Below, in pieces: positions 11,566-23,618 of a DNA stretch of 64,000 bases (its first letter is position 1; every line of letters starts with the position of its first letter). The notes beneath the pieces were generated by a model. The model did not search any database, was not told the origin of the DNA, and saw only the letters and a list, made by a program, of their open reading frames with translations. A program made the translations under genes and the position numbers. Location of the stretch: positions 2,108,001 through 2,172,000 of the forward strand of contig JACAAK010000007.1 in assembly GCA_025093985.1 (NCBI GenBank), given 5' to 3'. Source of the stretch: Calvatia gigantea. Lineage: Eukaryota > Basidiomycota > Agaricomycetes > Agaricales > Lycoperdaceae.

Positions 11566-12846
11566 ATGAATCTTGCTCAGGCCTCCGCCCAGTCGCCGAC
11601 GTCGCCGACAATGCGTAAACGCCAGCGTACTCTCGACATGCACCCCGGCAACTCTGCGCCCGCAGACAGCCATCCGCCCCAAACTGGCGCTGTTCCCGCC
11701 CCTGTTGGAGATGACGCGTTTATCAATGATCACGACGCGGTCGACAGTGCGGGAGACGATGACGACGAAGATGAGAAGCCCAAGTCAGACAAGAAAGCAG
11801 GAAGGCGAAAGATCAAGATCGAATTTATTCAGGATAAATCGAGACGTCATATAACGTTCTCCAAAAGGAAAGCAGGTAAGGCTCCTTCGTCCCTCCTCAC
11901 CATCCTCTTCCCTTCTCACATGTCTATTTCAAGGCATTATGAAAAAGGTAATCTTCCTGCCTCTTTCGTGAAACCATCCACTCTGACACATGATAAAAAG
12001 GCATACGAGCTCTCAACCCTAACTGGCACCCAAGTTCTTCTCTTGGTTGTTTCAGAAACAGGTCTTGTATATACCTTTACTACTGCTAAGCTCCAGCCTC
12101 TAGTCACCCAACCAGAAGGCAAGAACCTCATCCAGGCATGTCTCAATGCCCCACATGGTTCCCTTCCATCCTCAATGCCTGTTGGTACACCCCTTAACCG
12201 CGCGTCTGGACCAATGACCATGGGCGCTCCACCTCCAGGCCCTAACAACCTGCCTGGTGGTCTGTCAATTAGCGGAGCACCGACTGGCAACCCTGTAAAG
12301 GAGGACCACGATGGTGATGATGATGACGAGGCCACACATGGTGGTCGTGCCAGTGCCGGTGACAAGCGTCGTCGACGTGTCTCATCTGCCACTAACCCTC
12401 GTGGCGCTACGTCACCTCACACCCCCAATGCTGCCGTCCCTCCCCCACTTTCTATTCCCCCCCCTGGCTCAGGTCAACCTAATTCTGCGCAGGCCCATAC
12501 AGCTCACCAAGCACAACAACCCCCTCCCCCACAGATCTCACTTGGTTCCCCTACCTCCCCTCAACAGCAACACACGCAAGTGACGGCCTCGTCCCCTCAA
12601 ACATATTCTGGTAACTCCTATCATCACCCCGCCCAACAGCCTCATCATCAAGCTGCTCCACAGCAGCACGATATGTATGGCGGCCACGGTATGCCTCCAG
12701 GCGGATATTCGTACCCCGGTATCAGCGCTCCTCAAGGAGGTCCTGGTCAGCCCCTCGGAGGTCTTGCTGCTGCTGCTGCTCAACACGGCCATTGGGCTCC
12801 ACCCCAACAACAAGTCCAACAGGGAGGCCATTATGGTAGGAGGTGA
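11566..12846 (+). CDS. MCM1: SRF-type MADS-box transcription factor (Mcm1)
   Basis: Three exons (11566-11875, 11934-11947, 12001-12846) join to 1170 nt, giving 389 residues. The spliced MADS/SAM region reads RRKIKIEFIQDKSRRHITFSK, RKAGIMKKAYELSTLTGTQV and LLLVVSETGLVYTF, then NLIQACLNAP. This is the Mcm1/SRF type rather than the MEF2 type. Mcm1 binds CArG-like P-box DNA as a dimer with partner factors, controlling mating, cell-cycle and metabolic genes. An acidic stretch (DDDDEDEKPKSDKK) precedes the MADS box. The C-terminal half is rich in Gln, Pro, His and Gly, a likely activation region. The middle exon is only 14 nt and encodes part of GIMKK. Introns of 58 and 53 nt total 111 nt and contain no stop, so the unspliced region also reads open. 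Confidence 0.92.
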   Translation: MNLAQASAQSPTSPTMRKRQRTLDMHPGNSAPADSHPPQTGAVPAPVGDDAFINDHDAVDSAGDDDDEDEKPKSDKKAGRRKIKIEFIQDKSRRHITFSKRKAGKAPSSLLTILFPSHMSISRHYEKGNLPASFVKPSTLTHDKKAYELSTLTGTQVLLLVVSETGLVYTFTTAKLQPLVTQPEGKNLIQACLNAPHGSLPSSMPVGTPLNRASGPMTMGAPPPGPNNLPGGLSISGAPTGNPVKEDHDGDDDDEATHGGRASAGDKRRRRVSSATNPRGATSPHTPNAAVPPPLSIPPPGSGQPNSAQAHTAHQAQQPPPPQISLGSPTSPQQQHTQVTASSPQTYSGNSYHHPAQQPHHQAAPQQHDMYGGHGMPPGGYSYPGISAPQGGPGQPLGGLAAAAAQHGHWAPPQQQVQQGGHYGRR

Positions 12847-15800
12847 AAAGTTGCTGTTTTGATAATTATCACCTATGCCCCTTCCTTTTGTATGACCTTT
12901 TGACCACATTCGATATCACAAATCTTCTCTTTTTTTTCCTTGTCTTTCCCCCCTTGCACGCCGCCAGCTACTTCTCGATCAGTTTTGTGTAGTATGTAAA
13001 TGAATTGCAAGGTGCAATGTCACCTTTCCCCTGCCTACCGTACCATCCCCGCTTATCGGTGCGCTTTCTTCCCCTTCCGCCCTCTTCACTTGTCTTGTTG
13101 ATTCGAATTATGAATATGCTACCCACCAGCCTTTTGATCACTGGGACGATATTTTCTGATTCGGTTCGTCTAACCATCTTTTCTGGTGTCCTTTTGAAGC
13201 GATAAGCGATGATGTTCGCCTACCTTACTTTATTTTACGATTCCTTGTATCATTGTTTTTCTCGATTGGTGTGTGTGTTATAACACAGAATCCAAAATTT
13301 GAAATACACCGCACTTTCCAACTCCTTTCGATGACTGCTGTTTCAATGTGTTCGTCACTGATTAATGAATGTGAGTAACACTTGCCTGAAGTGTTTTAAC
13401 ATTTCTGTTGCCGAGCTGGCGACAGGACTTCCTTTTCTTTCCCTTCCCTTGCCTTCTCTTCTGAGAAAGGAACGGAAGGGGGAAGATCATCGTGTCGGTT
13501 CCATACTTGTTTTGAGTTAGGAACCTGAAGCTCGATTTAGTAGTGGCGCATTTATTCAAACGAGGAAGCCTAGGCTGGTCCTGAAATGGTGAATGATGTA
13601 CACATATTGCTCTTTTCTGTCATCCCGTTATTAACGATTTAGATGACAGGACTCGGTGGCTGTTTAGAGAAGGAAATCTAAGTTGGGCGGATTTGACTGG
13701 CTAACACGCACACAATCCAAAACTCGAGGCCCTCAAAACCTCTCATCGACATTGTTTCCAAAGGAGAACTACCAACTTCATGCCTGAAAGAAAATGACAT
13801 TTCCAAGAATGGCTATTTTCCTTTTCCGCGCTGTCCGTTGACCGTTGACCGGGAATCCTCTGCGAGCTCCTCAAGCTATGCGGGTGTCTCGGACGTGGAT
13901 GAGCTAATGCATGGGAATCCTCGCTCTCACCTAATCGCACTCCACTTCGCCTACGTTGTTCATCATTATACATATATATTTATCTCATCACCTGGGGAAG
14001 GCTCTCGCCACTCATCAACAATGCTTTTTTAGCGGACCATGGAGCGGATCTATCATTATAGCACCTAGACCAACCGCCGCCGAAAGCCTTACACCGGTTA
14101 GTAGCTATTTTTGTGTAGGATTCCGCGATCAACCCAGCGTTGAACCCCATGATAGTAGTCCATATCCAGGTTGCGGTACATCCCAGGCAAGACTTACGAC
14201 AGGTTTGACATACTTGGAGATGTTCACCGACGCAACCGTAACCCTTTGTCACCTCAAAGGGATGTGACGCATTGGGGCACCACCAGCGAACAACAAACTT
14301 GACAGCCTTGAAGTACAATGCACATGGCTTAACCTTGTAAAGCATGTATATATTGACCTATCACAGATGCATATCCTCGCCTTGGTTATTCTGGGCACTA
14401 CAACACATGCCACGCTCGGTTGCACGGGGCTGGGTACCGTAATATTCCAACAAACAATTATTTTAACGCCATGACGACCGCACCATGGAGTGACTAGTAC
14501 GAGAGGCCACATGATACCTTGAACAAACAACAAGTGCATCCGATACGTGAACTTCGGAACAGAATACCTTCGGTGCACCCATTGATGATATTATTACACG
14601 AAATGCAGTGACATTCCCAAAAAATGGTTACACCATCGCCAAGCACGAACTACTTGACGAGATCCGCGAGTGCATTGATTCTGATACTGAAATACCGATC
14701 GTTCGGGAGTGTAACAATGATTAACAGATTCGTGACTGGCGCAAGGGCGCCGTACGTGATAATGTGATTCGTACACTCGCCCGCTCCAAGCTGCTACAGG
14801 ACGATACATTGTGTCAAGAATTTCAAACAACGCACATGAACATGTTGGAACTCATCGCGATCATCGATAGCGGTGACCTTGTTGGCACACGTAATCGGGG
14901 TACTGCGAGGGCAGGAGGACGGGAAAAGATCACTGAAAGATCTTTACCAGGTGTTGACTGCGGTAATTCAAATTTAACCGCATATAGGAGGTGCGCCGAA
15001 AGGAAATCCAGATTCACCTTCCAAGCAGCAAAGAAACCATTCCATACTTTTTGGCTCTTGTTTCGGGTCAAGTTCAGACTCAGCGAACTTCAATTCGGAG
15101 AAACGGTGGAGGATCGACCTTCAACCAAAGGCGGAACATATGGTAGTTCATACCTAACGGTATCCTTATCTGTGTCTGTCATGCAAGATCAACGTTCAAC
15201 GTTCAGCCCCAAATCCAATTACAACCTCACCTCGCAGCACCCTGAGAAGCACATGCCGCGTTGAACAAGGGCCGAGGGGTGGTGCAGCTGAAATCGTTCA
15301 ACAAAGTTGGCCCCCTTTCCATTCGTGTTTATTGTCACAAAGAAGGGGTTCGGGGTGTCCCTCTCCCGCAAGTCTTCATCCCCACCCTTTCTTTAGAATC
15401 GTATGGGCCCAAAATAGTGGCCCCTCACCTCAGGCGTCTCTCCTTCCCCTCCTTGCGGCGTTCCGAATCAGATTCTGAGCCTTCCTCAAGGCCCCACCAA
15501 GGCCAAGAATAGCTACCTCTGGAGCTTCCATTGCAAAGCACCTGCTCTTATCAGTTTCAATCATGCCCTGCAGGTGATAGACTAGGATAGCTATACAACC
15601 CCCGCTGCACACCTTGGACGCCTAGCGCACCTCGTGGCCATGAGTGTATTTGAATCACATGGGTTCTCTCTTCCTTAGAATTGTGATGGTCGATAATGAC
15701 CCCCTTGAAACTGGGCCTTGAATTCATAGCCCACCCGTGAGCTTTCCCGAGCCGAGTCCCCACTCAGCGTCGACGGTCATTCAATGTCCACATTCACTCA

Positions 15801-18139
15801 TTCACCAGTTACCCATTGTCGATCCTTTCAAATCCGAATAGCTGCTAAGAATAGAACTGTTGAGAGACGTCCTGCAGGATCCACTTGGCTTGACGTTGAC
15901 CCTCGAACTCGCTTCCCCCCTCTTTGCCTCAGGGTGACAAGGATAGAGTGGCTTGGTGAGTGGATATAGTATCCCGCTTGCCATTTATGACCCCGGAAAT
16001 AGGGGGGTTTGCACAGGAATGTGCCTTCTAAAAAAAACTTCATAGTAGGTATGTTATCGACGATGCTTGGCCGCCCAGGGTACACAATAAGGTCGAAGCA
16101 ACCGCTTATCAGATACCTTATGGATAGCCATCAGCTTCTCGTTACTCAAGCAGCATTTCCAGAGTAGCGGATGAAGTCAACCCGGACACTGGAATCTACC
16201 GAGGGACGGGTTAACGGCTCGGGACACACGCTATGAATTTGCTGTAAACGCAAACGTTCAGGGAATGGAAAGTGCGACCTGTGTATGTAGTAACAATTGG
16301 TAAGTTTTTACTGGGCAGTCTTCTGAGGCTGAACCAACATCGCGCTGACCTCACCATAATCACGGTACGGCTATCGTATTCATAGTCACTATTCCCACCC
16401 ATTTTCGGGCGGCCCGTCTTTTCAATTACTTTGTCATAATTCCACCAGTGTGGCATATTAACCTTACGGCAATGAACGGCCGGATATTACTGCGTTGACG
16501 GACGGAATTATGAAGCACTAGTTCCTTCTTTTTTTGGTGGAGCGAATGAAGCACTAAATCTCCCTGTTAGCCTTTCGAACAGAAGATATGTGTGCGCGAA
16601 TAATCACGTCGACCAGAGAGTAAAGGAAAGCTGCCAATAAAGGCGTAATTGTGTCTTCGCTGGTTTAATAGAGAAGGCCCAGAGGGTAGAGTGGCTAGAA
16701 AGATGTCCTAGCGTGAGCGTTGTTCTTTTCGGCTCCTCATTTGCACGGGGTTGCACAGGGTGCAGGTATGCTAACCTTAGAGGGTAGATACAATATTCAG
16801 ATTTTGATTTTCTGAGTACCGGATGTCCCTGTACTGCATTTCTTCATAATGGGGCGGGTTGGGTGGCTTCGGTCTGGAGGTGATAGGTTCACTGCATGGA
16901 ACATCCGTGCTGACATCATGAGTCCGAGTAAGCATCGCTGATAAGTTGTGACGCGCTCTCCAACGATTGGCATAGGCATCCAAGGCATGTTGAAACTCAA
17001 ACAGCGCACCGATCAGCAGTTTGACAACGTGGGCTCTGTTCAAGACAATGGGCATGGTTGGCCGTCCATCACATACGCCATCAAGGACTGCACTTGTGTC
17101 CAAGCCAATAAGGAAACCAAAATACCCGATTTTTCCGTACCGCCCATAAATATCCCGGCTAATCGAGTAAGGCCAGGGTGGTAAAGAAGGCGAGAGAAAG
17201 CACCCTAAATCAGCAAGCATGGTCATCAGACTCCAGATGCGTGTGATCCTCCAGCCGCACTTTTCCCCACGCTGATTGGCTGTGGGCTTTTCAATCCAGG
17301 ATTCCCGATAAGGTTAGTGATCGTGATGGATGATTACACAATGTCCTGATTGGTCGCCTCTACATCCATTTCGGGGTTCTGGACCTAGTGGCGTCCAAAG
17401 GCTGTGTTGCGATCGAGGGCTGGGTGAATGGATAATGAGATGGCGCCTTTTGTTCCGGAGCTGGGGGTTTCGCGGCACCGAACCCGGCACAGTATCCTGT
17501 TACTGGGATTTTCTAGGATTCTCGCCTCTGGTCCTCTCTGGTCCAGCTGCCGGATTTACGTCGGAATAACGAGTCCCCTATGATGTCGACCAGGGGTGGG
17601 GGTGATGGGAAATCGGTCAACCCACTATCAATGTGGGGGAAACTCGTTGGAAGTGGGGCGAATGAAGGAGGTACTTATCGTGTACTTATGGGTTTTTCTT
17701 GCAATACCGATGCTACGTATACCCCTGATGAGAGGAATACACCATCATGGCCCCGAAATTGGCCGATCCTGCCGAGACGTAGACCAGTCCTGAATTCAGA
17801 TTGCGCATGAAATCAACACGTTAAGAACTTAAGATAGGAGGAATATCTATGGGTTTACAGATGACTCTGTAACGATGAGGCCAGTAAATCTAGCATTAAC
17901 AAGAAGACAAACAACCAACAGCGTATTCAAGCTAGCAACTGGCAAAGCGGTATCTACTATGAGAGTTTAAATTATGCCGGTTAGTAAAAGAACAGATCAA
18001 AAAAGCACAATTCATAAAATGGATGAAATGCACGCCCAAAATGATTTGCAAGAGGGGAGAGCTCCAAGGAAAGAGGTTGGCCACAAGAAAGTAGATTGTC
18101 AAGCAGCATCAATAATGAGACTATCTATCCAGCGGGGAA
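12847..18139. other. 5.3-kb region without a supported gene
   Basis: No domain, splice pattern or RNA gene could be supported here. The longest reverse frames (14345-13980, with several Cys; 17226-16777, 149 codons) show no recognised family. A fragment near 14640-14860 reads KHELLDEIRECI and then IRDWRKGAVRDNVIRTLARS in broken frames, which could be decayed coding sequence. A short tandem GTTGACC lies near 13840-13852. The region could be the remains of old transposons or genes, or could hold non-coding RNA. The sequence alone does not decide. Confidence 0.4.
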
Positions 18140-21100
18140 TTAACCTTGAAAAGAGTTTGAGGTATTAGGAGTATCGACGCCATTGAACGTATTGATCGCC
18201 TGGGCGGGTGAGGTAGGATCCCGGTCCTTCCATGCGACAAATACCCTGATAGCCCGACTCATTCTCTTATGCGGGGGTAAACTTGAGGGATTGAAGGGAA
18301 TTGGGCTTGGATGCGAAAGCCCATAATTTGATGATTGTCGATCGTCGTTGAAATCGTCCAGAATATGATTCGTGCCGTTGTGGTTTGGGGGTTCAGTTAT
18401 CGATGCAGTGAGTAAGTCCCTGCTGGAGTGCTTGTGGAGGGGCTCGGGGGGAGTCGAATGTGTGGCGCCATTCTCCCCGTCCCTCATGTGAGGCTGGTGT
18501 TGTGTGGAATATCGAGCTCTCCTCTCTTGCTTCTCCACCCACTTGTCCCACTTTTTACAAGATTCGTCGAAGGCCTTGCGTCGGAGGTCCCTTGGTGATC
18601 CGAATACACGCCAGTTTACTTGTTCTTGCAGTGCGTAGTCGAGGGACGCTTGATCCTGCATATCTCTGCATCAAATCCTGAGTTTTCAGTTCCCTGGTGA
18701 CGACAAATCCCAATGCTTACAATTCAAAATTTGACAACAGTACTTCAAAATCATCTCTCGTCATTTCTGCAATTCCGTTCATGACTGAATGCATCGAATC
18801 CACACTCGTTGTTGAGCTCAAGCTCGCGTTACTCCTCATTGGTCTAACTGTTCTCCCAGGAGCAACCGCATGAGCTCCAAACCCATTCGTACCCTTCTTC
18901 TTTTCAAGGTCCCTCTGGTATTGCATAACCCATTCCCACATAGGTTCCGAGCAGCCAAGAATATCCATCGTGCGAAGGTATAAGTGCATGTTCAGGGTCT
19001 TCAAGTCGATGTTCAGAGTTGGATTTGGCAGTCTCGACATGCGTATCGGGCCAGATGGTTTTCCATCACTGCTCCGTCTTTGAGGATGTGACACGGGTGA
19101 AAAGGCATACCCGCGAGAGCGATCAAGCATGACATAGGGGCTCTGGTGCCGGACGAGTTGTGGGAAGGAAAGGAATCGGACTTCATCTTGTCCAGAATCA
19201 ACGGGCTTTCCTAGTGTAGAACGATATCGAGAACGAGATGGCCCTGTGGAACCGAGCGGACTCTTGGGCATCTTGGGTTTGGGGGGCTTGGGCCGGATCG
19301 CATCACGAGCTTCCTCGTCGTCTGAAGAGAACTCATCCGAGCTCTCGGTCTCAGTTTCAGAATCTGTCACATACCGCGACTCCGAATGCAATAGGGACGT
19401 AGGAGGGAATGTGTATAACAAGGGGGGATGGGTCCGGACATCTTAAAATGGCTTCAGCTCCAATTACTCAATGAATGCAAGGCCGATTAGCCACCCACCG
19501 CTAAAGTGATATTCCAGATAATTCTGAAGTATTGAGAGGGGTGTTACGTTAATGAATCTTGATGATAGCATCTCGGTATAGATGGCCTCAAGAATGGTAT
19601 GGTCTCTTGGGTTCATTGGCGCCTTGTATTGCCTCAAGAAGTACGGTTCAGATTTTGTCGCCTGTTTGTTGTTCTGGGTAGGTACACTCTCAACTGAGGC
19701 CAGACTTTGAATTCCGGAAGAATCAGCTCGGCTGCGTTGCCTGGATGGATGGGCGTCGTTGTGCACACCCATGACAGCGGAGGATCGTCGCTTACGTCTG
19801 GAGACTGGGCTAGCATCCTCCGCTGGAGAAGGTGGTCGTGGTCCTAAGTTGCCGAGCAAAGAAGCCACGGAAGGCCGCAAATGTGGTGCTGCCTTGAGAA
19901 CCTGACGGTGTTTTGACATACAAAGCAGGCCGAGCAGAGGAACGGGCATGCGGGGGTACCAGAGGCGTGTATTTAGGCTTATCAGAGCTGCCCGAGATTG
20001 GCTCATTTGATGGAGGGGCGGGCTGAGAAACCCTGTCCAGGCCATGCTGGGAATTGGTGAACGTGACATGCTTGGCAAACTCCAAAGCCTGGGACGATGA
20101 CTCTGGGAGGGAGGGGTTGGAAAGCCGAGCAGTCTGATTGGCCGTGGGTGTTGAAAGGGATCCATTCAGGCCCTCATGAGTGTTTGAAAGAGCGGTGCCG
20201 CCAGAAATTATGCTGGGGGAGGGTGGCTGACTGGTCGGTGGATCCTGAGAGCCGGCGGATGTCCGGGAGGACGACCGGGAGGGATCCGTTTCCAATGCCA
20301 ATACACTGTTTGGAGATACTTCGCCGGAATCGTTCGGTTTACCGGGGAAAAACAAGTCCTCTTCAATCAGCTAAGAGATGTCAGCTGAGCGGATGGGTGC
20401 AGCAGAATCAAAATAAACGCGCACTTCTAAGGCACCTCCTGGTTTAAGCACACGTTCACATTCCTCGAATAGAGCGTCCCACTAACACAAGGTCAACGAT
20501 ACTGTCCGCGAGCGGGACGGCTGTGTTTTACATACCTTATTTTCTGGAACACCAAGACCTACTCTTTTGATATGTCTGAACAATGCTATATTAATGTATC
20601 TTCCCAACGTAACCATCAAGATACACTTACATGTAGTCGAACTGTTCATCTTCAAAAGGGAGACCTTTCAAACTTGCATGCAATTGAGTCAAGACGCGCA
20701 GCAAGGCACTAGACTAGCTAAACTCACAAATTTTCATGTACCCAATGAACTCTCTCCTTCAAGTCTCGATCCCCAAGCGTGTAGAAGTCGGGTTGGGTCG
20801 GCACTATATCAATACCTATGATGTTGTCGCATCAATGGGAGGTAGTTGGGAATTATGATTCACCGTACCCCAGAAATGACATTCCTATGGGCATTTGTCA
20901 GGGAAATACCTTTTGGAAACATATACTTATTGCTCACCTTCCACACTCCCGCAACGTGAGCTATCCACGTGCCAGTACCTATCACTTTTTAAGTACTCGA
21001 CTCGACATCTCACTACCTCTTCTGGCTCACCACAACCAATATCCAATCTGGAATCCTGTCAAGATAATGGAGTCGCCAGGGTATGGTGAAACTCACACTG

Positions 21101-23254
21101 CTTTTGGCTCTTCTTCAAAGACATGCCAAGTCCAGCTGTCGCATATTTGGTGATAAAGGATAATCTCCCAACTATCCCTGAAAAGTGTAATCAAGGGATT
21201 AGCCAGCGTTGGTGCAAAAATAGGATGACGCGAGTTGCCAAGCCAACAATGAAGGGTGCCATATGATCAGGCACCGAACGCCGACACACCAACCACGACT
21301 ATGGCAGGGGGAGACCAAGTCAAAGCTCACTTACATATCCTGTGCTCTGGAGTCGTAACACCGCGGGTACGGCGCATCTTTCTCTCGATATGCATGATGA
21401 ATCTTGCCAGGAGTAACACCACCGCCTTGTTGATGATAGCCCTTGCCCTTAATGATGAACTCTTTGTCGTGTGCATCCTTAAAAAACCGTAATTGGCGCA
21501 AAATTGTTCGATCGGCAGTTGAAAAATTAAAGTGAAGCTTTGCTGATGGCTCGTGTTTCGTGTGTCTCGAGATAACTGACAAAGATGGTGCGCCATTGGA
21601 AGTTACAGGCTCTTTGGTTGTGAATCGCCCTGTTGTGGGGGATTCCGGAGTTCGGGAATGAATATGGCGGGGCATTTCGTCGCCAGGGTCAGAGGGCTTG
21701 TACTGTGCCGAGTGTGTATTAGCCTTTATTGCTTGGTGTGTACCACTTGCCTGTCGACTTATAGAGGGTTTGCCAGCTTGCCTACGCCGTTGAATGAATG
21801 CGAGGTCAGATGGCGTCTTGCTATCACTGGAAGAGAGCGAAGCGGCCTGCGTAAAAGAGAAGGGCATCTTATCGTCAGTAATGATCTAAAGGCAGAAGAA
21901 ATCATGAAAAAATCAAAGAGAGAATCAACACCCTTCCAAGGAAATGAGTTTGTAAAAACTAGAGGTAACAGTGGCAAATAACGAACAACTTAGACGGCGT
22001 GGTGGACACAAGGAGTTAGCGAGGTTGGATCAAACGGAGGGTTTTAAATGGACTTGGTTTAGCCCGTGATATATGTCCCACTCTAAACTCACCGATCGCG
22101 AGTCCTTATGCTTAACTGTAGCATATTCACTGAAGTTAACTTCCTCCGCCTCTTTCGTTACGTTCTCGATTGGAGGTGGTGGGATGGACGGCGACGGATG
22201 CAGTTCCCAAGGTATCACCTCTTCTACTTGGGCCAAAGACATAGATGAACGCAATCGAACTGGCGTTAACTGCTTCGTCTCATCAACGTCTCCTTGAGCT
22301 AAACCCGACCCCGGTCCAGGTTCGAGTTCCCAGGGTGTGACGTCTTCTGTGCGTCCTGTTTTCTGAGCCTTGTGCTCTTGGAAGGAGGTGCTTGTACCGT
22401 GCGAATACTGTGACGATGGAGCAGTTGAAGGTGGTAGGACGCGACTCTGGTGAAGGCGATTTGAGTCATATGAGGATAATGTCGAGGTCTCATCCACAGA
22501 AGTAAGGTAAGATGATGTCCGTGTAATAGATTTCGCCATATTTTCCTGAGGTGGTGGGACGAGCTCCCAAGGGGTAACATCCTCCACGGAACCCGTGGAT
22601 GTAGCAAGCGGCGGACTAGGACCTGGCGGCGACTGCTCCAAAATCTTGTGACTAGGATTATGGTATTTGAAATCCTTTTCGGGTATTGGGGGATACGACT
22701 CCCAAGGCGTTACGTCTTCTACAGGTCCGGTTGCTGTTGATGATGGGAGTGAACGCACAGAAGGTTGGTGCGCGGACTTTACTGAGGGCGGTCTGGATTT
22801 GATGGACGACGCTTTAGATTTTAGGGTGGGTGTCAGCGCTCTCTCGAATTTGTCATCGATCGGACTTGTGGGCGCTTTTTCAAACGGACTGGTTTGAAAT
22901 TCCCAAGGGGTAACCTCCTCGCGTGAGCTCGCAGTCCGACGGTCTACTCGACGACTTCCGTGGCCGGGGCGGTGGTCCATCGAGCATTGTTCCTGTCCGA
23001 GGAGGGCTTTGGCCAGGTCGAGATGGGAGAGCGGGCGACGGTAACGAAGGTGGGACTGGGGTGGATAAATTCTGGAGAGAAAAGGTAGAAGGCCGCCTCT
23101 TGACAGGGAAAACTACGGTGCTAGAAGGTCTATGTGTAAAAACGGGGGTTTCTTTAAAGGGTTGAGGTGGATGAGGTGTCGAGTTGTTTCTCTTGAAGGC
23201 AGGACGAGAGGGTTCGGGGTCGATAGGCAGAGGAGTGGGAAGTTGGGATGCCAT
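18140..23254 (-). CDS. SAM-dependent methyltransferase with N-terminal VTPWE-motif region
   Basis: The minus strand encodes a long disordered region with five [ED][ED]V[TI]PWE motifs (about 22925-22200). A 246-nt intron (22092-21847, GTGAGT..ACGCAG) then leads in phase into a class I methyltransferase. Visible methyltransferase parts are DSWEIILYHQICDSWTW, motif I LDIGCGTGTWIAHVAG split by an intron near 21030, an acidic-loop region IDIVPTQPDFYTLG, motif DEQFDYMHIKRV, and WDALFEECERVLKPGGALE followed after a 20.4-kb intron by LIEEDLFFPG. The tail includes NYLEYHFSDVRTHPPLLYTF and a basic end at 18140. The substrate is unknown. The layout resembles fungal umta-type methyltransferases. Frame offsets lie near 22921-22980 and near 19902. 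The latter might instead be a 58-nt intron (19959-19902). If the 246-nt intron is not real, this is two genes, with the second starting at 21867. Confidence 0.65.
22197..22925 (-). repeat. Five-copy [ED][ED]V[TI]PWE motif array
   Basis: Within the disordered N-terminal region of the methyltransferase gene, the motif occurs as EEVTPWEF (about 22920-22897), EDVTPWES (22721-22698), EDVTPWEL (22584-22561), EDVTPWEL (22348-22325) and EEVIPWEL (22225-22202). Spacing is 40-80 residues, and the spacers are Ser/Pro-rich and unlike each other. Only the motif core is conserved, which suggests a repeated peptide docking site rather than a recently duplicated DNA repeat. Confidence 0.85.
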
Positions 23255-23618
23255 AGCTGGTGGTCTAGAAGCAGGAATGAAATGCTCGCTGGTGACCGAA
23301 TGGTGATGTTAAATTAGACAGCAATGGAATGCAGAAAAACTAGCCCTAGTCAACGGTGGTCCCGGTGACCTCGGAGTAGAAAAACATTCAAGCGTTGGGC
23401 CAATTACCCATCATCCTTCGGGTATCCCTCGGGTCTATCATATTCTCACTCTCCTCATCCCTCTCCCACGCCTTGGGTCGTCCAGCTTTCGACTGGTCTT
23501 CATCTCTTGGAACCTGTTCATTCTTGGCAGGAATGTATTTCCAACTCCATCACCCCTGCCATACACAATTGATTGTCGTGATTCATCCAACAAAAAGATA
23601 TATGCCATCATTCCGTCA

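Noticed and set aside
11566..12846. MADS gene as a single 426-codon intronless gene
   Set aside because: The unspliced reading breaks the MADS domain; splicing two GT-AG introns restores the full Mcm1 sequence.
13980..14345. Cys-containing reverse frame that suggested a KDZ-transposase or cysteine-cluster fragment
   Set aside because: The spacing of Cys residues does not fit a pattern I can name, and neighbouring frames show no transposase motifs.
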